Assembly (NCBI GenBank): GCA_021740105.1
Contig: JAIPAM010000002.1
Span: forward strand, 310,001 to 374,000
Source of the DNA: Flavobacterium sp.
GTDB lineage: Bacteria > Bacteroidota > Bacteroidia > Flavobacteriales > Flavobacteriaceae
Reading direction: 5' to 3'
Length of the DNA stretch: 64,000 bases
The notes beneath the pieces were generated by a model. That model was not told where the DNA came from and searched no databases. It saw only the letters and a program-made list of their open reading frames with translations. Positions within the stretch are counted from its first letter, which is position 1; each line of letters opens with the position of its first letter. Of this stretch, positions 36,978-44,986 are shown piece by piece. The position numbers and the translations under genes are program-made.

Positions 36978-37035
36978 AGGGTAAATATTAACTTTATTGA
37001 TCCATTAATTGGTAATAACTTCTCAATTTTGGATA

Positions 37036-37043
37036 CAAAAATA
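37036..37043 (-). promoter_or_regulatory. -7 box TATTTTTG upstream of the cysteine desulfurase gene
   Basis: Exact TAnnTTTG match on the minus strand, 58 bases before the start. Confidence 0.4.
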
Positions 37044-37138
37044 GGAAATCAAATCAATGTGGAATAGCTTTTACAGTAAATATATTGACATATGAAAAAT
37101 TGATTCTACAAACTGCTACCTACCTGCAAATAAAATTA

Positions 37139-37146
37139 TATTTTTG
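37139..37146 (+). promoter_or_regulatory. -7 box TATTTTTG before the hypothetical lipoprotein
   Basis: Exact TAnnTTTG match, 16 bases before the ATG at 37163; this places the true start at 37163 rather than at the upstream in-frame ATG, which lies before the box. Confidence 0.5.
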
Positions 37147-37162
37147 TGTCAAATACCTTATC

Positions 37163-37693
37163 ATGAAAAAATATATTACTTTACTTGTTTGTGCTTTTAT
37201 TTTCAATAGTTGTGATGATGGGAACATCTCATTAGACACTTTTAATTTTGATCCAGCTGCAGCGATTAATAGCTGTACTCCCAATAACGGATTATTTTTT
37301 AAGGTGAAAAACAACGAAGCGCTCATTTTAAGAACACCGATTACAACATTTGCAAATACGGTTACACCGGCAAATACTCCCCGAACTGTAGTAATTAATA
37401 GTAGCAATCAGGTGATTTATAGATTATTCAACTCAATTATAAGTAACACCTATTTTTGCGGGACATTGCCGCCAGCAAATCCAGCTGTTGTTGATGAATG
37501 GTATGCCTCAGATGGAATTCCAGGAACTAGCGGACTTATTCTAGTGACCACAACACAAATAAGAAATCCAACTACCAATGCGTTGACAGGTTACAACCAT
37601 TATGTAGTTTTTAAAAATATTACTTTTTCAAATGGTATAAATACTTTTACCTATGAAAATTATGTTTATGGAAACTATGTAACCGCACCATAA
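37163..37693 (+). CDS. Hypothetical lipoprotein
   Basis: 176 residues from the ATG at 37163. The lipoprotein signal peptide MKKYITLLVCAFIFNSC ends in a Cys for lipidation. The mature part is Asn/Thr-rich, beta-like, with two cysteines (INSCTPNNG and NTYFCGTLP) that could form a disulfide, and no recognised motif. I do not recognise the family. An ATG at 37085 would add 26 residues ahead of the signal peptide and lies before the -7 box, so I reject it. Function unknown; probably surface- or periplasm-exposed. Confidence 0.72.
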   Translation: MKKYITLLVCAFIFNSCDDGNISLDTFNFDPAAAINSCTPNNGLFFKVKNNEALILRTPITTFANTVTPANTPRTVVINSSNQVIYRLFNSIISNTYFCGTLPPANPAVVDEWYASDGIPGTSGLILVTTTQIRNPTTNALTGYNHYVVFKNITFSNGINTFTYENYVYGNYVTAP

Positions 37694-37704
37694 TTCAAAT
37701 CGAA

Positions 37705-38259
37705 TTATTTCACATTCTGCTTTATAAATACCTCGGTTGCTCCTTGACCGTATTTTTGATAATTAGCTTCTTGGAAGAAAACCTGATCGTATCTTCCCAA
37801 TAAAAAATCAAGTTCTGCTTTTAAAACCCCTTCCCCAACACCGTGAATAAATACGATTTTTGGAATGCGATTTCTGATCGCAAATTCGAGGTGTCTTTTT
37901 GCAGTATCCGTTTGTAAAGTGAGAATATCATAATTGCTCATTCCTCTGAAATTTGGAACCAATTTTTCGATGTGCAAATCAAATTCAGGAGCGGGAATTT
38001 CGTTCTTATTCTTCTTAACTTTTACAAAACTTCGGGGTTTTGGCTCTTCTTTTTCAATTTTAATTTTATTTGAATTAAAACTTCCTATATTTTTAGTTAA
38101 AATACTGGTATCGTTTACTTTAATTAATTCATTGACAAAAAATGTCATCGTGAATCCATCCATAGTTTCGATAGCAATTTCACTATTTTCAATTGAAATC
38201 ACAACGCCATTAATAGCGTCATCAAGCACAGCAACCTTGTCTCCTACACTAAACATCAT
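37705..38259 (-). CDS. Smr-domain protein (stand-alone MutS2-type C-terminal domain)
   Basis: 184 residues. N-terminal SH3-like barrel (FSVGDKVAVLDDAINGVVISI), a basic linker (KPRSFVKVKKNKNE), then an Smr domain with FDLHIEKLVPN, IVFIHGVGEGVLKAEL and YGQGATEVFIK. Smr domains nick DNA or RNA; here there is no MutS ATPase part. The small membrane protein gene upstream overlaps its start by 11 bases, suggesting coupled translation. Confidence 0.82.
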   Translation of the reverse strand: MMFSVGDKVAVLDDAINGVVISIENSEIAIETMDGFTMTFFVNELIKVNDTSILTKNIGSFNSNKIKIEKEEPKPRSFVKVKKNKNEIPAPEFDLHIEKLVPNFRGMSNYDILTLQTDTAKRHLEFAIRNRIPKIVFIHGVGEGVLKAELDFLLGRYDQVFFQEANYQKYGQGATEVFIKQNVK

Positions 38260-38431
38260 CCTCTTCTTTTTCTTGGTTTTTACTTGGTACCTTAGCGCTT
38301 AATTTCATCATTCCAATCATAAAAATTACAATTGAAATTACCTGAATATAGACATTTTTTTTATCTAAACTTTGTTCGTAAAAAGCAACTAGTATTGCAA
38401 TTATCATTATTGGAAGTACGGCTTTTTTCAT
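38249..38431 (-). CDS. Small two-helix membrane protein
   Basis: 60 residues: two hydrophobic helices (about 4-19 and 29-45, VYIQVISIVIFMIGMM) and a charged tail (SKNQEKEEDDV). No family recognised. It overlaps the following Smr-domain gene by 11 bases, so the two are very probably co-transcribed. Coding status rests on the overlap, the clean start MKKAVLP and the amphipathic pattern. Confidence 0.6.
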   Translation of the reverse strand: MKKAVLPIMIIAILVAFYEQSLDKKNVYIQVISIVIFMIGMMKLSAKVPSKNQEKEEDDV

Positions 38432-38536
38432 AGTGTATCATTTAATGTTTCAAAAGTAGGTAACTTTGAAATAATAACAAGCAATTTATATATTGAAAGT
38501 AAATAGTATTAAATTGCAACTCAAAATTACTCAAGA

Positions 38537-38821
38537 TTGAATATAGAAAAATATATGTTGCCTTGCATGAACAAATCGCTTTTTGGAATCGATTGTATTG
38601 GTTGTGGAACGCAGCGTTCGTTACTTTTATTAGTCAATGGAGAATTTACTAAAGCGTTATATCAATTTCCAGCAGTTTATACAACCCTACTCCTTTTTGG
38701 TTTAATTGGTTTACATCTAATTGATAAAAAAAGAAACTATCAAAAAATAATAATTGGATTAGCTATAATTAATGCCATAATTATGATTATTTCCTATATT
38801 TACAAAATAACAAACATTTAA
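38537..38821 (+). CDS. DUF2752 membrane protein
   Basis: 94 residues with the family signature LFGIDCIGCGTQRSLLLL, two cysteines that may bind a metal or form a disulfide, followed by two membrane helices. The function of DUF2752 is unknown. I use the TTG at 38537, which gives the usual length before the first Cys (MNIEKYMLPC); ATG at 38555 is the alternative. The CCC-motif gene starts 11 bases downstream, so the two probably form an operon. Confidence 0.78.
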   Translation: MNIEKYMLPCMNKSLFGIDCIGCGTQRSLLLLVNGEFTKALYQFPAVYTTLLLFGLIGLHLIDKKRNYQKIIIGLAIINAIIMIISYIYKITNI

Positions 38822-38832
38822 TTATTACTTCT

Positions 38833-39171
38833 ATGGAAAAAAGAAATCTACCCAACGGAACCGCAGTTCTTGTATTAGGAATTTTATCAATTGTAACTTG
38901 TTGTTGCTATGGTTTTATTGGTTTAACCTTTGGAATTATAGCAGTTGTTTTAGCCAACAAAGATTTAAAACTATATAAAGAAAGTCCTGAATTGTATTTG
39001 AATTATAAGAATTTGAATGTTGGAAGAATTCTAGGGATTGTAGGAATAGTAATAAGTACATTGACTTTACTGGCATTTGTATACCTATATTCACTTGGCC
39101 CAGAAAAATTATTAGAATTCCAGAAAAATTTGGAAGCTAAAGCAAAATACCAACAAGAACAAAGTCAATAA
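38833..39171 (+). CDS. CCC-motif (DUF4190-like) membrane protein
   Basis: 112 residues: a short N-terminus, the helix LVLGILSIVTCCCYGFIGLTFGIIAVVLA with the Cys triplet, a polar loop, a second helix pair (VGRILGIVGIVISTLTLLAFVYLY) and a charged tail. Matches the flavobacterial CCC-motif family, usually found next to DUF2752 as here. Role unknown. A hairpin follows the stop. Confidence 0.8.
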   Translation: MEKRNLPNGTAVLVLGILSIVTCCCYGFIGLTFGIIAVVLANKDLKLYKESPELYLNYKNLNVGRILGIVGIVISTLTLLAFVYLYSLGPEKLLEFQKNLEAKAKYQQEQSQ

Positions 39172-39179
39172 CTATTAAA

Positions 39180-39206
39180 AAAAAACCTCTAAAAAGAGGG
39201 TTTTTT
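39180..39206 (+). terminator. Terminator of the DUF2752/CCC-motif operon
   Basis: Short stem CCTCT 39186-39190 with AGAGG 39195-39199, flanked by A- and T-tracts that extend it after one mismatch; also suited to end rocD from the other strand. Confidence 0.8.
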
Positions 39207-39211
39207 ATTTA

Positions 39212-40489
39212 TCAATCAAATTGTTTTAGGGTTCTAATTATTATATCTACACAATCTAATAATTGAGTTTCGTTAATTACCAATGGTGGTGCAAAACGAA
39301 TAATATTCCCATGCGTTGGTTTTGCCAACAATCCATTATCTCGCAAAGCCATACATATGTCCCATGCCGTATCACTTTCTTCGGTATCATTAATTACAAT
39401 AGCGTTTAACAATCCTCGACCACGAACTAAAATAGCTACGTTTGATGTAGGAATATACTCGTTCAATTTACTCCTAAATAGTTTCCCTAAAACACGAGCG
39501 TTCTTAATTAAATGTTCCTCATTTACTACTTTAAGAGCGGCAATTGCAACCGCAGCTGCAATAGGATTTCCACCAAAAGTAGATCCGTGTTGACCTGGCT
39601 TAATCACATTCATGATTGAATTATTAGCCAATACAGCCGAAACCGGATAGGCTCCGCCTGACAATGCTTTTCCCAAAATTAATATGTCTGGTGTGGCGTA
39701 AGTACTTTGTTTTTCACATTTATTCTCACAACTACAATTTCCACAAACCGCAAGTAAAGAACCCGTTCGTGCAATTCCTGTTTGGATTTCATCCGCAATA
39801 AATAGCACATTGTATTTATTACATAATTCTTTTGCTTTAAGCATATAATCGTCAGAAGGAGTATACACGCCAGCTTCCCCTTGAATAGGTTCTACTAGGA
39901 ATCCAGCAATAGCATCGGATGATTTTAGAGTGTTTTCTAACGCAGCTATGTCGTTATAAGGAATTTTGATAAATCCTTCGGTGTAAGGACCAAAATTCTT
40001 TCTAGCATTTTCATCATTTGAAAAAGAAATGATAGTGGTCGTTCTTCCGTGAAAGTTTCCGTCACAAACGATAATTTGCGCTTTTTGTTCTTGAATGCCT
40101 TTTACTTCATATGCCCATTTTCTACATAGTTTCAGTGCCGTTTCTACAGCTTCAGCACCAGTATTCATTGGTAGTACTTTATCAAACCCAAAATAATTGG
40201 TGATAAATTCTTCAAACAACCCCAATTGGTCGTTGTAAAAAGCTCGAGAAGTAAGGGTTAGTTTTTGAGCTTGATTGATTAAAGCTCCAATAATTTTAGG
40301 ATGGCAATGGCCTTGGTTTACAGCTGAATACGCCGATAAAAAATCATAATATTGTTTTCCGTCTACATCCCAAACGTAAACCCCTTCACCCTTATTCAAT
40401 ACTACTGGTAGTGGATGATAATTATGGGCTCCAAATTCATTTTCAAGTCCGATTAATCCCTCGGCATTTATTTTTTCTAAAACTGACAT
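39212..40489 (-). CDS. rocD: Ornithine aminotransferase
   Basis: PLP enzyme converting ornithine and 2-oxoglutarate to glutamate semialdehyde and glutamate. 425 residues, class III aminotransferase: VLPMNTGAEAVETALKL, IVCDGNFHGRTTTI, VEPIQGEAGV, IADEIQTGIARTG, and the PLP-binding Lys in ILILGKALSGGAYPVSA. A Cys-rich insert (AVCGNCSCENKCEKQST) sits just before the PLP Lys; I recall similar inserts in related Bacteroidota enzymes. It could bind metal but this is unproven. Monocistronic. Confidence 0.93.
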   Translation of the reverse strand: MSVLEKINAEGLIGLENEFGAHNYHPLPVVLNKGEGVYVWDVDGKQYYDFLSAYSAVNQGHCHPKIIGALINQAQKLTLTSRAFYNDQLGLFEEFITNYFGFDKVLPMNTGAEAVETALKLCRKWAYEVKGIQEQKAQIIVCDGNFHGRTTTIISFSNDENARKNFGPYTEGFIKIPYNDIAALENTLKSSDAIAGFLVEPIQGEAGVYTPSDDYMLKAKELCNKYNVLFIADEIQTGIARTGSLLAVCGNCSCENKCEKQSTYATPDILILGKALSGGAYPVSAVLANNSIMNVIKPGQHGSTFGGNPIAAAVAIAALKVVNEEHLIKNARVLGKLFRSKLNEYIPTSNVAILVRGRGLLNAIVINDTEESDTAWDICMALRDNGLLAKPTHGNIIRFAPPLVINETQLLDCVDIIIRTLKQFD

Positions 40490-40553
40490 TTTAAATAATT
40501 AAATTTTTCAAAATTCAATTCCTTCTTATGGAGAGAAATCATCCGAGTAGTCA

Positions 40554-40561
40554 CAAATTTA
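40554..40561 (-). promoter_or_regulatory. -7 box TAAATTTG upstream of rocD
   Basis: Exact TAnnTTTG match on the minus strand, 64 bases before the start; in such AT-rich DNA the match is suggestive only. Confidence 0.35.
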
Positions 40562-40748
40562 GTATTAATTATTAAATAGAATAAGAAATTAACAAATGAA
40601 ATCATCAAGGAAATCAATTCATAAAAAAGGAAATAATAAATAAATTACGTTAAATCAATAAAATAACACGTTAACTAATTCTTAGATTTTATTAGGAAAG
40701 TTTCAAAATAAACGCCATATTTTTATAAAAATTTATCAATTATACGAA

Positions 40749-41171
40749 ATGAAGTTGAAGTCTTTGCTTTTTCCTGATTTAATTAAAATATTGATAATTA
40801 AAGACGGGGTTTTAGTAATAAAAAACTACAATGGTTCTGTAAAAGATATTCAGATCTCTGAAATCAGTAAAATCTATTTAGAAAATCGAAATATTAAACT
40901 CTATCTTTTTTATGGTTTAATTATTTTTCTTTTAACAGCATCCATTTTTAATCCAGACTATTTAGAAATCCTAATAGCATCTTCAATAATTTTATTAGTA
41001 ACTTTTTTTGTACTAAATAGATACGGAAAATTTAAAAGCAAATTTCTTATAATTAAATTCAAAAAAAACAAATTAGTTTATTCCTGTAAATTCAATTCAA
41101 ATAATAAAGAACTGGTTTTAAGAACAATACGTGAAGTAAAAAGCATTAAAAATAGTGGTAAAATTATTTAA
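40749..41171 (+). CDS. Hypothetical two-helix membrane protein
   Basis: 140 residues, not recognised. A short beta-rich N-terminal part (ILIIKDGVLVIKNYNG) is followed by two membrane helices (about 53-66 and 73-92) and a basic, beta-like tail ending in KSIKNSGKII. The layout resembles small bacterial PH-like membrane proteins, but that is only an impression. Its last codons overlap the end of the convergent rhodanese gene by four bases. Confidence 0.6.
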   Translation: MKLKSLLFPDLIKILIIKDGVLVIKNYNGSVKDIQISEISKIYLENRNIKLYLFYGLIIFLLTASIFNPDYLEILIASSIILLVTFFVLNRYGKFKSKFLIIKFKKNKLVYSCKFNSNNKELVLRTIREVKSIKNSGKII

Positions 41172-41473
41172 ACCACTTCCCCTTCCCAATTCATCATTCC
41201 GCCAAGTAAGTTATAGGTATTTTCAAAACCCAACTGACTCATAATGGAACATGCTTGACCGCTTCGTCCACCGGATCTACAATAAACGTAATAATTTTTG
41301 GATTTATCCAACTCTTCAATAGAATAAATAAACCCTTGCCCTTTATAGATATCAATGTTTATGGCTCCAGGAATCATTCCTTCGCTGAATTCATCTTCTG
41401 TTCTTACATCTAAAATTACTGCGTTGGCATCATTATTTAGCTGGTCTCTCCAATCTTCTTGCTCTAAATTCAT
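41168..41473 (-). CDS. Rhodanese-like domain protein
   Basis: 101 residues, a single rhodanese domain without signal peptide. Key parts: VILDVRTEDEFSEGMIPGAINID, and the active-site loop YCRSGGRSG, whose Cys forms the persulfide. Such cytosolic proteins carry sulfur to acceptors or act in redox stress; the partner is unknown. Confidence 0.9.
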   Translation of the reverse strand: MNLEQEDWRDQLNNDANAVILDVRTEDEFSEGMIPGAINIDIYKGQGFIYSIEELDKSKNYYVYCRSGGRSGQACSIMSQLGFENTYNLLGGMMNWEGEVV

Positions 41474-41620
41474 GGTATTAATTTATTGTTGTTTTTAAAA
41501 AGGTAAGCGAATATATTAATAATTCATCACATTTAAAATTACAACCAATTAAAATCTTTTTATAAATTAGAATTAACAAAAAAATAACAGAAGGAGACTA
41601 TTTTATAAATTAAATAATTA

Positions 41621-41628
41621 TACATTTG
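41621..41628 (+). promoter_or_regulatory. -7 box TACATTTG of the MarR operon
   Basis: Exact TAnnTTTG match, 17 bases before the MarR ATG; its right half is part of the inverted repeat at 41624-41639. Confidence 0.6.
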
Positions 41629-41639
41629 TACCTACAAAT
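41624..41639 (+). promoter_or_regulatory. Probable MarR operator (perfect inverted repeat)
   Basis: ATTTGTA (41624-41630), a CC spacer, TACAAAT (41633-41639). It overlaps the -7 box and probable transcription start of the MarR gene, the classic position for an autoregulatory MarR site. Seen in sequence; binding is inferred. Confidence 0.65.
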
Positions 41640-41645
41640 TTTGTA

Positions 41646-42110
41646 ATGACAAATATGAAAATTGAAGAGGTTGTAAAATCAAATGCAATTATGGGATTAT
41701 CACAAAAAGCGGTATTAAATATTATTTACACACAAAATAATATTAATGAGCGATTGATTGAAATTCTCAAACCCTATGATTTGTCTAACGAACAATATAA
41801 TGTTTTACGGATTTTAAGAGGTCAGAAAGGAAACCCTGCCAATATGTGTTTGATTCAAGAGCGAATGCTTGCAAAAACAAGCAACACCACTCGGTTAGTT
41901 GACAAATTGCTATTAAAAGAATTGGTTACCCGAAAAGTTTGCAAAGAAAATCGTAGAAAAATTGAAGTCTTAATTACTGAAAAAGGATTGGATATATTGA
42001 AAGAACTTGATCCTAAAGTCGATAATTACGAACAAAATATTGTAGCTAATTTAAGTTCGAGTGAACTAGAGCAATTGAACGATCTTTTAGAAAAAATTAG
42101 AACTAAATAA
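41646..42110 (+). CDS. MarR-family transcriptional regulator
   Basis: 154 residues with a winged helix-turn-helix: dimerisation helix at the N-terminus, NVLRILRGQKGNPANMCLIQ, recognition helix region RMLAKTSNTTRLVDKLLLK, wing VCKENRRKIEVLITEKG. It should repress its own operon through the inverted repeat on its promoter. The next genes, a nitroreductase (21-base gap) and YceI (27-base gap), suggest response to an oxidant, quinone or similar compound; the ligand is not known. Confidence 0.9.
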   Translation: MTNMKIEEVVKSNAIMGLSQKAVLNIIYTQNNINERLIEILKPYDLSNEQYNVLRILRGQKGNPANMCLIQERMLAKTSNTTRLVDKLLLKELVTRKVCKENRRKIEVLITEKGLDILKELDPKVDNYEQNIVANLSSSELEQLNDLLEKIRTK

Positions 42111-42131
42111 CAAATAATAAAAACCAAAATT

Positions 42132-42764
42132 ATGAGTACTTTCATTGAAAATCAGAACTGGCGTTATGCGACAAAAAAATTTGACGCTACCAAAAAAATC
42201 TCCGCCGAAGATTTAAACTTACTTAAAGAAGCGATCCGCCTAAGTACTTCATCTTATGGATTACAACTTTACAAAGTGTTTATAATTGAAAACCAAGAGC
42301 TAAGAGCGAAATTACTTCCTGCAGCTTACGGGCAATCCCAAATTGTAGACGCTTCACAAGTAATTGTTTTTGCAAACCAAACCTCCGCCTCCGATGCTGA
42401 TATTGACTCTTACCTAAAAAATATCAGCGAAACTAGAGGGATTCCTGTTGACTCTTTGTTAGGTTTTGGTGATTATATGAAAGGAAATATAAATCCAATT
42501 CCAGCAGAACAAAAAGCGATTTGGATGGCAAAACAAACTTACTTAGCTTTGGGGAATTTACTAAATGCAGCTGCCGAATTAAAAATTGACGTGACTCCGA
42601 TGGAAGGATTCAATGCAAAACAAGTCAATGAAATTTTAGGTTTAGATGCATTAAATTTAAATGCTGCTGTAATGGCTACTATTGGTTACCGTCACGAAGA
42701 AGACGCTACTCAACATTACAAAAAAGTAAGAAAATCAAACGAGGATTTATTTATCACACTATAA
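42132..42764 (+). CDS. NAD(P)H-dependent nitroreductase-family oxidoreductase
   Basis: 210 residues, FMN-dependent nitroreductase fold: WRYATKKFDATKKIS for FMN phosphate contact, STSSYGLQLYKVFII, KQTYLALGNLLNAAAEL and PMEGFNAKQVNEILG, as in NfsB-like enzymes. Probably reduces quinones, nitro compounds or other electrophiles in the cytosol. It sits in a three-gene operon with a MarR repressor and YceI, so it is likely induced by the MarR ligand. Confidence 0.9.
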   Translation: MSTFIENQNWRYATKKFDATKKISAEDLNLLKEAIRLSTSSYGLQLYKVFIIENQELRAKLLPAAYGQSQIVDASQVIVFANQTSASDADIDSYLKNISETRGIPVDSLLGFGDYMKGNINPIPAEQKAIWMAKQTYLALGNLLNAAAELKIDVTPMEGFNAKQVNEILGLDALNLNAAVMATIGYRHEEDATQHYKKVRKSNEDLFITL

Positions 42765-42791
42765 TTATTAACTAAAATCAATTTAAAAAAA

Positions 42792-43355
42792 ATGAAAAAT
42801 TTAAAAACTATTGCACTTGCATTATTAGTAGCGTTTGGAACCGTTAATGCACAAACAAAAAAAGTAGATGCTGCTATAAGTACCATTTCATGGATTGGTA
42901 AAAAAGTAACCGGTCAACATGAAGGAACAGTTAACCTAAAAGAAGGAAACCTTATTTTCAAAGGAAAAAAAGTGGTTGGTGGTAATTTTACTGTTGACAT
43001 GACTTCAATGACAACTACTGATTTAAAAGCAGGTCAAGGGAAAGAAAAATTGGACGGTCACTTGAAATCAGAGGATTTCTTTGGAACTGAAAAATTTCAA
43101 ACTGCTACTTTAGTTTTCAAATCTATTGGAGAAAAAAGTGCGGGTGTTTATTCAGTAACTGCTGATTTAACAATTAAAGGAGTAACTAATTCAGTTAATT
43201 TCGAGATGTCAACTACTGCAACTACTGCCACTACAAAATTAAGTATCGATAGAACTAAATTTGGAATTAAATACGGTTCAAAATCATTAGCTGATACTAT
43301 TGCAGACAGAGCAATTGATGATGAATTTGAGTTAACTGTAGCTTTGAAATTCTAA
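42792..43355 (+). CDS. YceI-family periplasmic lipid-binding protein
   Basis: 187 residues: signal peptide (LKTIALALLVAFGTVNAQ) and one YceI lipocalin-like barrel, with STISWIGKKVTGQHEGTVNL, DLKAGQGKEKLDGHLKSEDFF and RTKFGIKYGSKS. Family members bind polyisoprenoids or similar long-chain amphiphiles in the periplasm. Last gene of the MarR operon; a clear terminator follows. Confidence 0.92.
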   Translation: MKNLKTIALALLVAFGTVNAQTKKVDAAISTISWIGKKVTGQHEGTVNLKEGNLIFKGKKVVGGNFTVDMTSMTTTDLKAGQGKEKLDGHLKSEDFFGTEKFQTATLVFKSIGEKSAGVYSVTADLTIKGVTNSVNFEMSTTATTATTKLSIDRTKFGIKYGSKSLADTIADRAIDDEFELTVALKF

Positions 43356-43377
43356 TTCAAAATTAAAATTCATAACT

Positions 43378-43403
43378 AAAGCCCTAGCAAATGTTAGGGC
43401 TTT
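43378..43403 (+). terminator. Terminator of the MarR-nitroreductase-YceI operon
   Basis: AAAGCCCTA (43378-43386) pairs with TAGGGCTTT (43395-43403), loop of eight, then T-tract. Confidence 0.9.
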
Positions 43404-43477
43404 TTTTATAACTACTAATTGAAAAAATCCTAAATTGCGGTTGCAAATTGGAAAATTAAAATTCAGATAGAAAGTAA

Positions 43478-44047
43478 ATGAAAAAAATAGTAATCATTGA
43501 TAATTACGATAGTTTTACCTATAATTTGGTGCACTATTTAGAGGATCTAAATGCGGAAGTTACCGTTTATAGGAACGACGAATTTGAAATTGATGAATTA
43601 CAAAAATTTGACAAAATTTTACTTTCTCCAGGACCAGGAGTTCCAAAAGAAGCTGGGTTACTAATTGAGGTCATCAAAACGTATGCAAAAACAAAAAGTA
43701 TCCTTGGTGTTTGTTTAGGACAACAAGCTATTGCAGAAGTATTTGGCGGCAGCCTTATTAATTTAGACAAAGTGCACCACGGAGTTTCTAGCGCAATTAC
43801 TATTGTTGCCCCTGACGAACCATTATTTCATGATTTAGAAAAAACTATTGAAGTGGGAAGGTATCATTCTTGGGTAGTAAATCCGGCTGATTTTCCTGAA
43901 GTTCTAGAAATTACTTCTGTTGATGAAAACAATCAAATTATGTCATTGAGACATCGAAATTTAGATGTTCGAGGGGTGCAATTTCATCCTGAAAGTCTAT
44001 TAACTCCAAATGGAAAGCAGATTTTAGAAAATTGGTTGAAACTTTAA
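43478..44047 (+). CDS. Anthranilate/aminodeoxychorismate synthase glutamine amidotransferase
   Basis: Class I glutamine amidotransferase that supplies ammonia to a chorismate-using partner. 189 residues: VIIDNYDSFTYNLVHYLEDL, KILLSPGPGVPKEAG, nucleophile Cys in GVCLGQQAIAEVFGG, and His/Glu in GVQFHPESLLTPNG. TrpG and PabA cannot be told apart by sequence alone and one protein may serve both. It stands alone here, away from other trp or folate genes. Confidence 0.9.
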   Translation: MKKIVIIDNYDSFTYNLVHYLEDLNAEVTVYRNDEFEIDELQKFDKILLSPGPGVPKEAGLLIEVIKTYAKTKSILGVCLGQQAIAEVFGGSLINLDKVHHGVSSAITIVAPDEPLFHDLEKTIEVGRYHSWVVNPADFPEVLEITSVDENNQIMSLRHRNLDVRGVQFHPESLLTPNGKQILENWLKL

Positions 44048-44103
44048 ATTCAATTTCGCTTCACCATAAAAAAAAATTTTACCACAAAAGAAGCAGAAGT
44101 ATT

Positions 44104-44862
44104 TTACCTGGTGAAAACTAGTTTTGATTCGCTTGACAAATTAGCATCAAAAGCATATCCTTCATAATTAAATCCTTTGATATCTTCAATTGTTTGAGCA
44201 TTGGTATCAATAATATAGCGCACCATTAAACCCCTAGCCTTTTTAGCAAAGAAACTAATCATTTTGAGATTGCCGTCTTTATAATCTTTAAATTCTGGGG
44301 TAATTACTTTTGCTTTAAGCAATTTGGTATCTACCGCGGAGAAATATTCATTACTAGCTAAATTCAATAAAAATTCCCCTTTAGAAAGTGATTTATTTAA
44401 TGCTTTAGTAATCTTTGTTTTCCAAAAAGCATATAAATTTTTGGATTCACCAATGGCAATTGAAGTTCCCATTTCCAATCGATACGCCTGAATTAAATCC
44501 ATTGGTTTTAATAAACCATATAAACCAGAAAGAATAAATAAACGGTTTTGCAAGTCTTCCATTTTATCCATCGGAATCGTATAAGCATCCACCCCAGTGT
44601 AGACTTCTCCATCAAAAGCATAAATGGCAGGTCGGGAATTATCTGGAGTAAATGGGGTTTTCCAACTTTGATTGCGTTCCCAATTCAATTCAGCTAATTT
44701 ATCTGAAATATCCATCAATTTAGATAAATCTTTAGGTTTCAATTTCTTCAATTCTTTGTTTATCAGTCGCGATTCTTTTAAGAAGGAAGCTTCGGAAAAA
44801 TTCTGAGTAGGTAAATCAGATTCAAAATTTAGGGACTTGGCCGGTGAAATTACAATTTTCAT
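44104..44862 (-). CDS. yaaA: Peroxide stress protein YaaA
   Basis: 252 residues of the YaaA/DUF328 family: MKIVISPAKSLNFES at the start, PAIYAFDGEVYTGVDAYT, LFILSGLYGLLKPMDLIQAY and a basic segment (SFFAKKARGLMVRYI). In E. coli YaaA limits intracellular iron during hydrogen peroxide stress. All main family blocks are present. It has its own -7 box, divergent from the following outer-membrane protein gene. Confidence 0.93.
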   Translation of the reverse strand: MKIVISPAKSLNFESDLPTQNFSEASFLKESRLINKELKKLKPKDLSKLMDISDKLAELNWERNQSWKTPFTPDNSRPAIYAFDGEVYTGVDAYTIPMDKMEDLQNRLFILSGLYGLLKPMDLIQAYRLEMGTSIAIGESKNLYAFWKTKITKALNKSLSKGEFLLNLASNEYFSAVDTKLLKAKVITPEFKDYKDGNLKMISFFAKKARGLMVRYIIDTNAQTIEDIKGFNYEGYAFDANLSSESKLVFTR

Positions 44863-44882
44863 ATGAATAGATTTTCGAAAAT

Positions 44883-44890
44883 CAAAAATA
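44883..44890 (-). promoter_or_regulatory. -7 box TATTTTTG upstream of yaaA
   Basis: Exact TAnnTTTG match on the minus strand, 20 bases before the start. Confidence 0.5.
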
Positions 44891-44954
44891 CAAATAACAA
44901 AATAAGATTGCTAATTCTTTATAATAGTATTTTTCTATTATTACATAATTTGAT

Positions 44955-44962
44955 TACATTTG
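44955..44962 (+). promoter_or_regulatory. -7 box TACATTTG before the hypothetical exported protein
   Basis: Exact TAnnTTTG match, 24 bases before the ATG at 44987. Confidence 0.5.
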
Positions 44963-44986
44963 TTACTAAACCTAATTTAATTTAAT

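Noticed and set aside
37934..38302. 122-codon frame antisense to the Smr-domain gene
   Set aside because: Ser/Phe/Leu-rich antisense shadow of a recognised domain.
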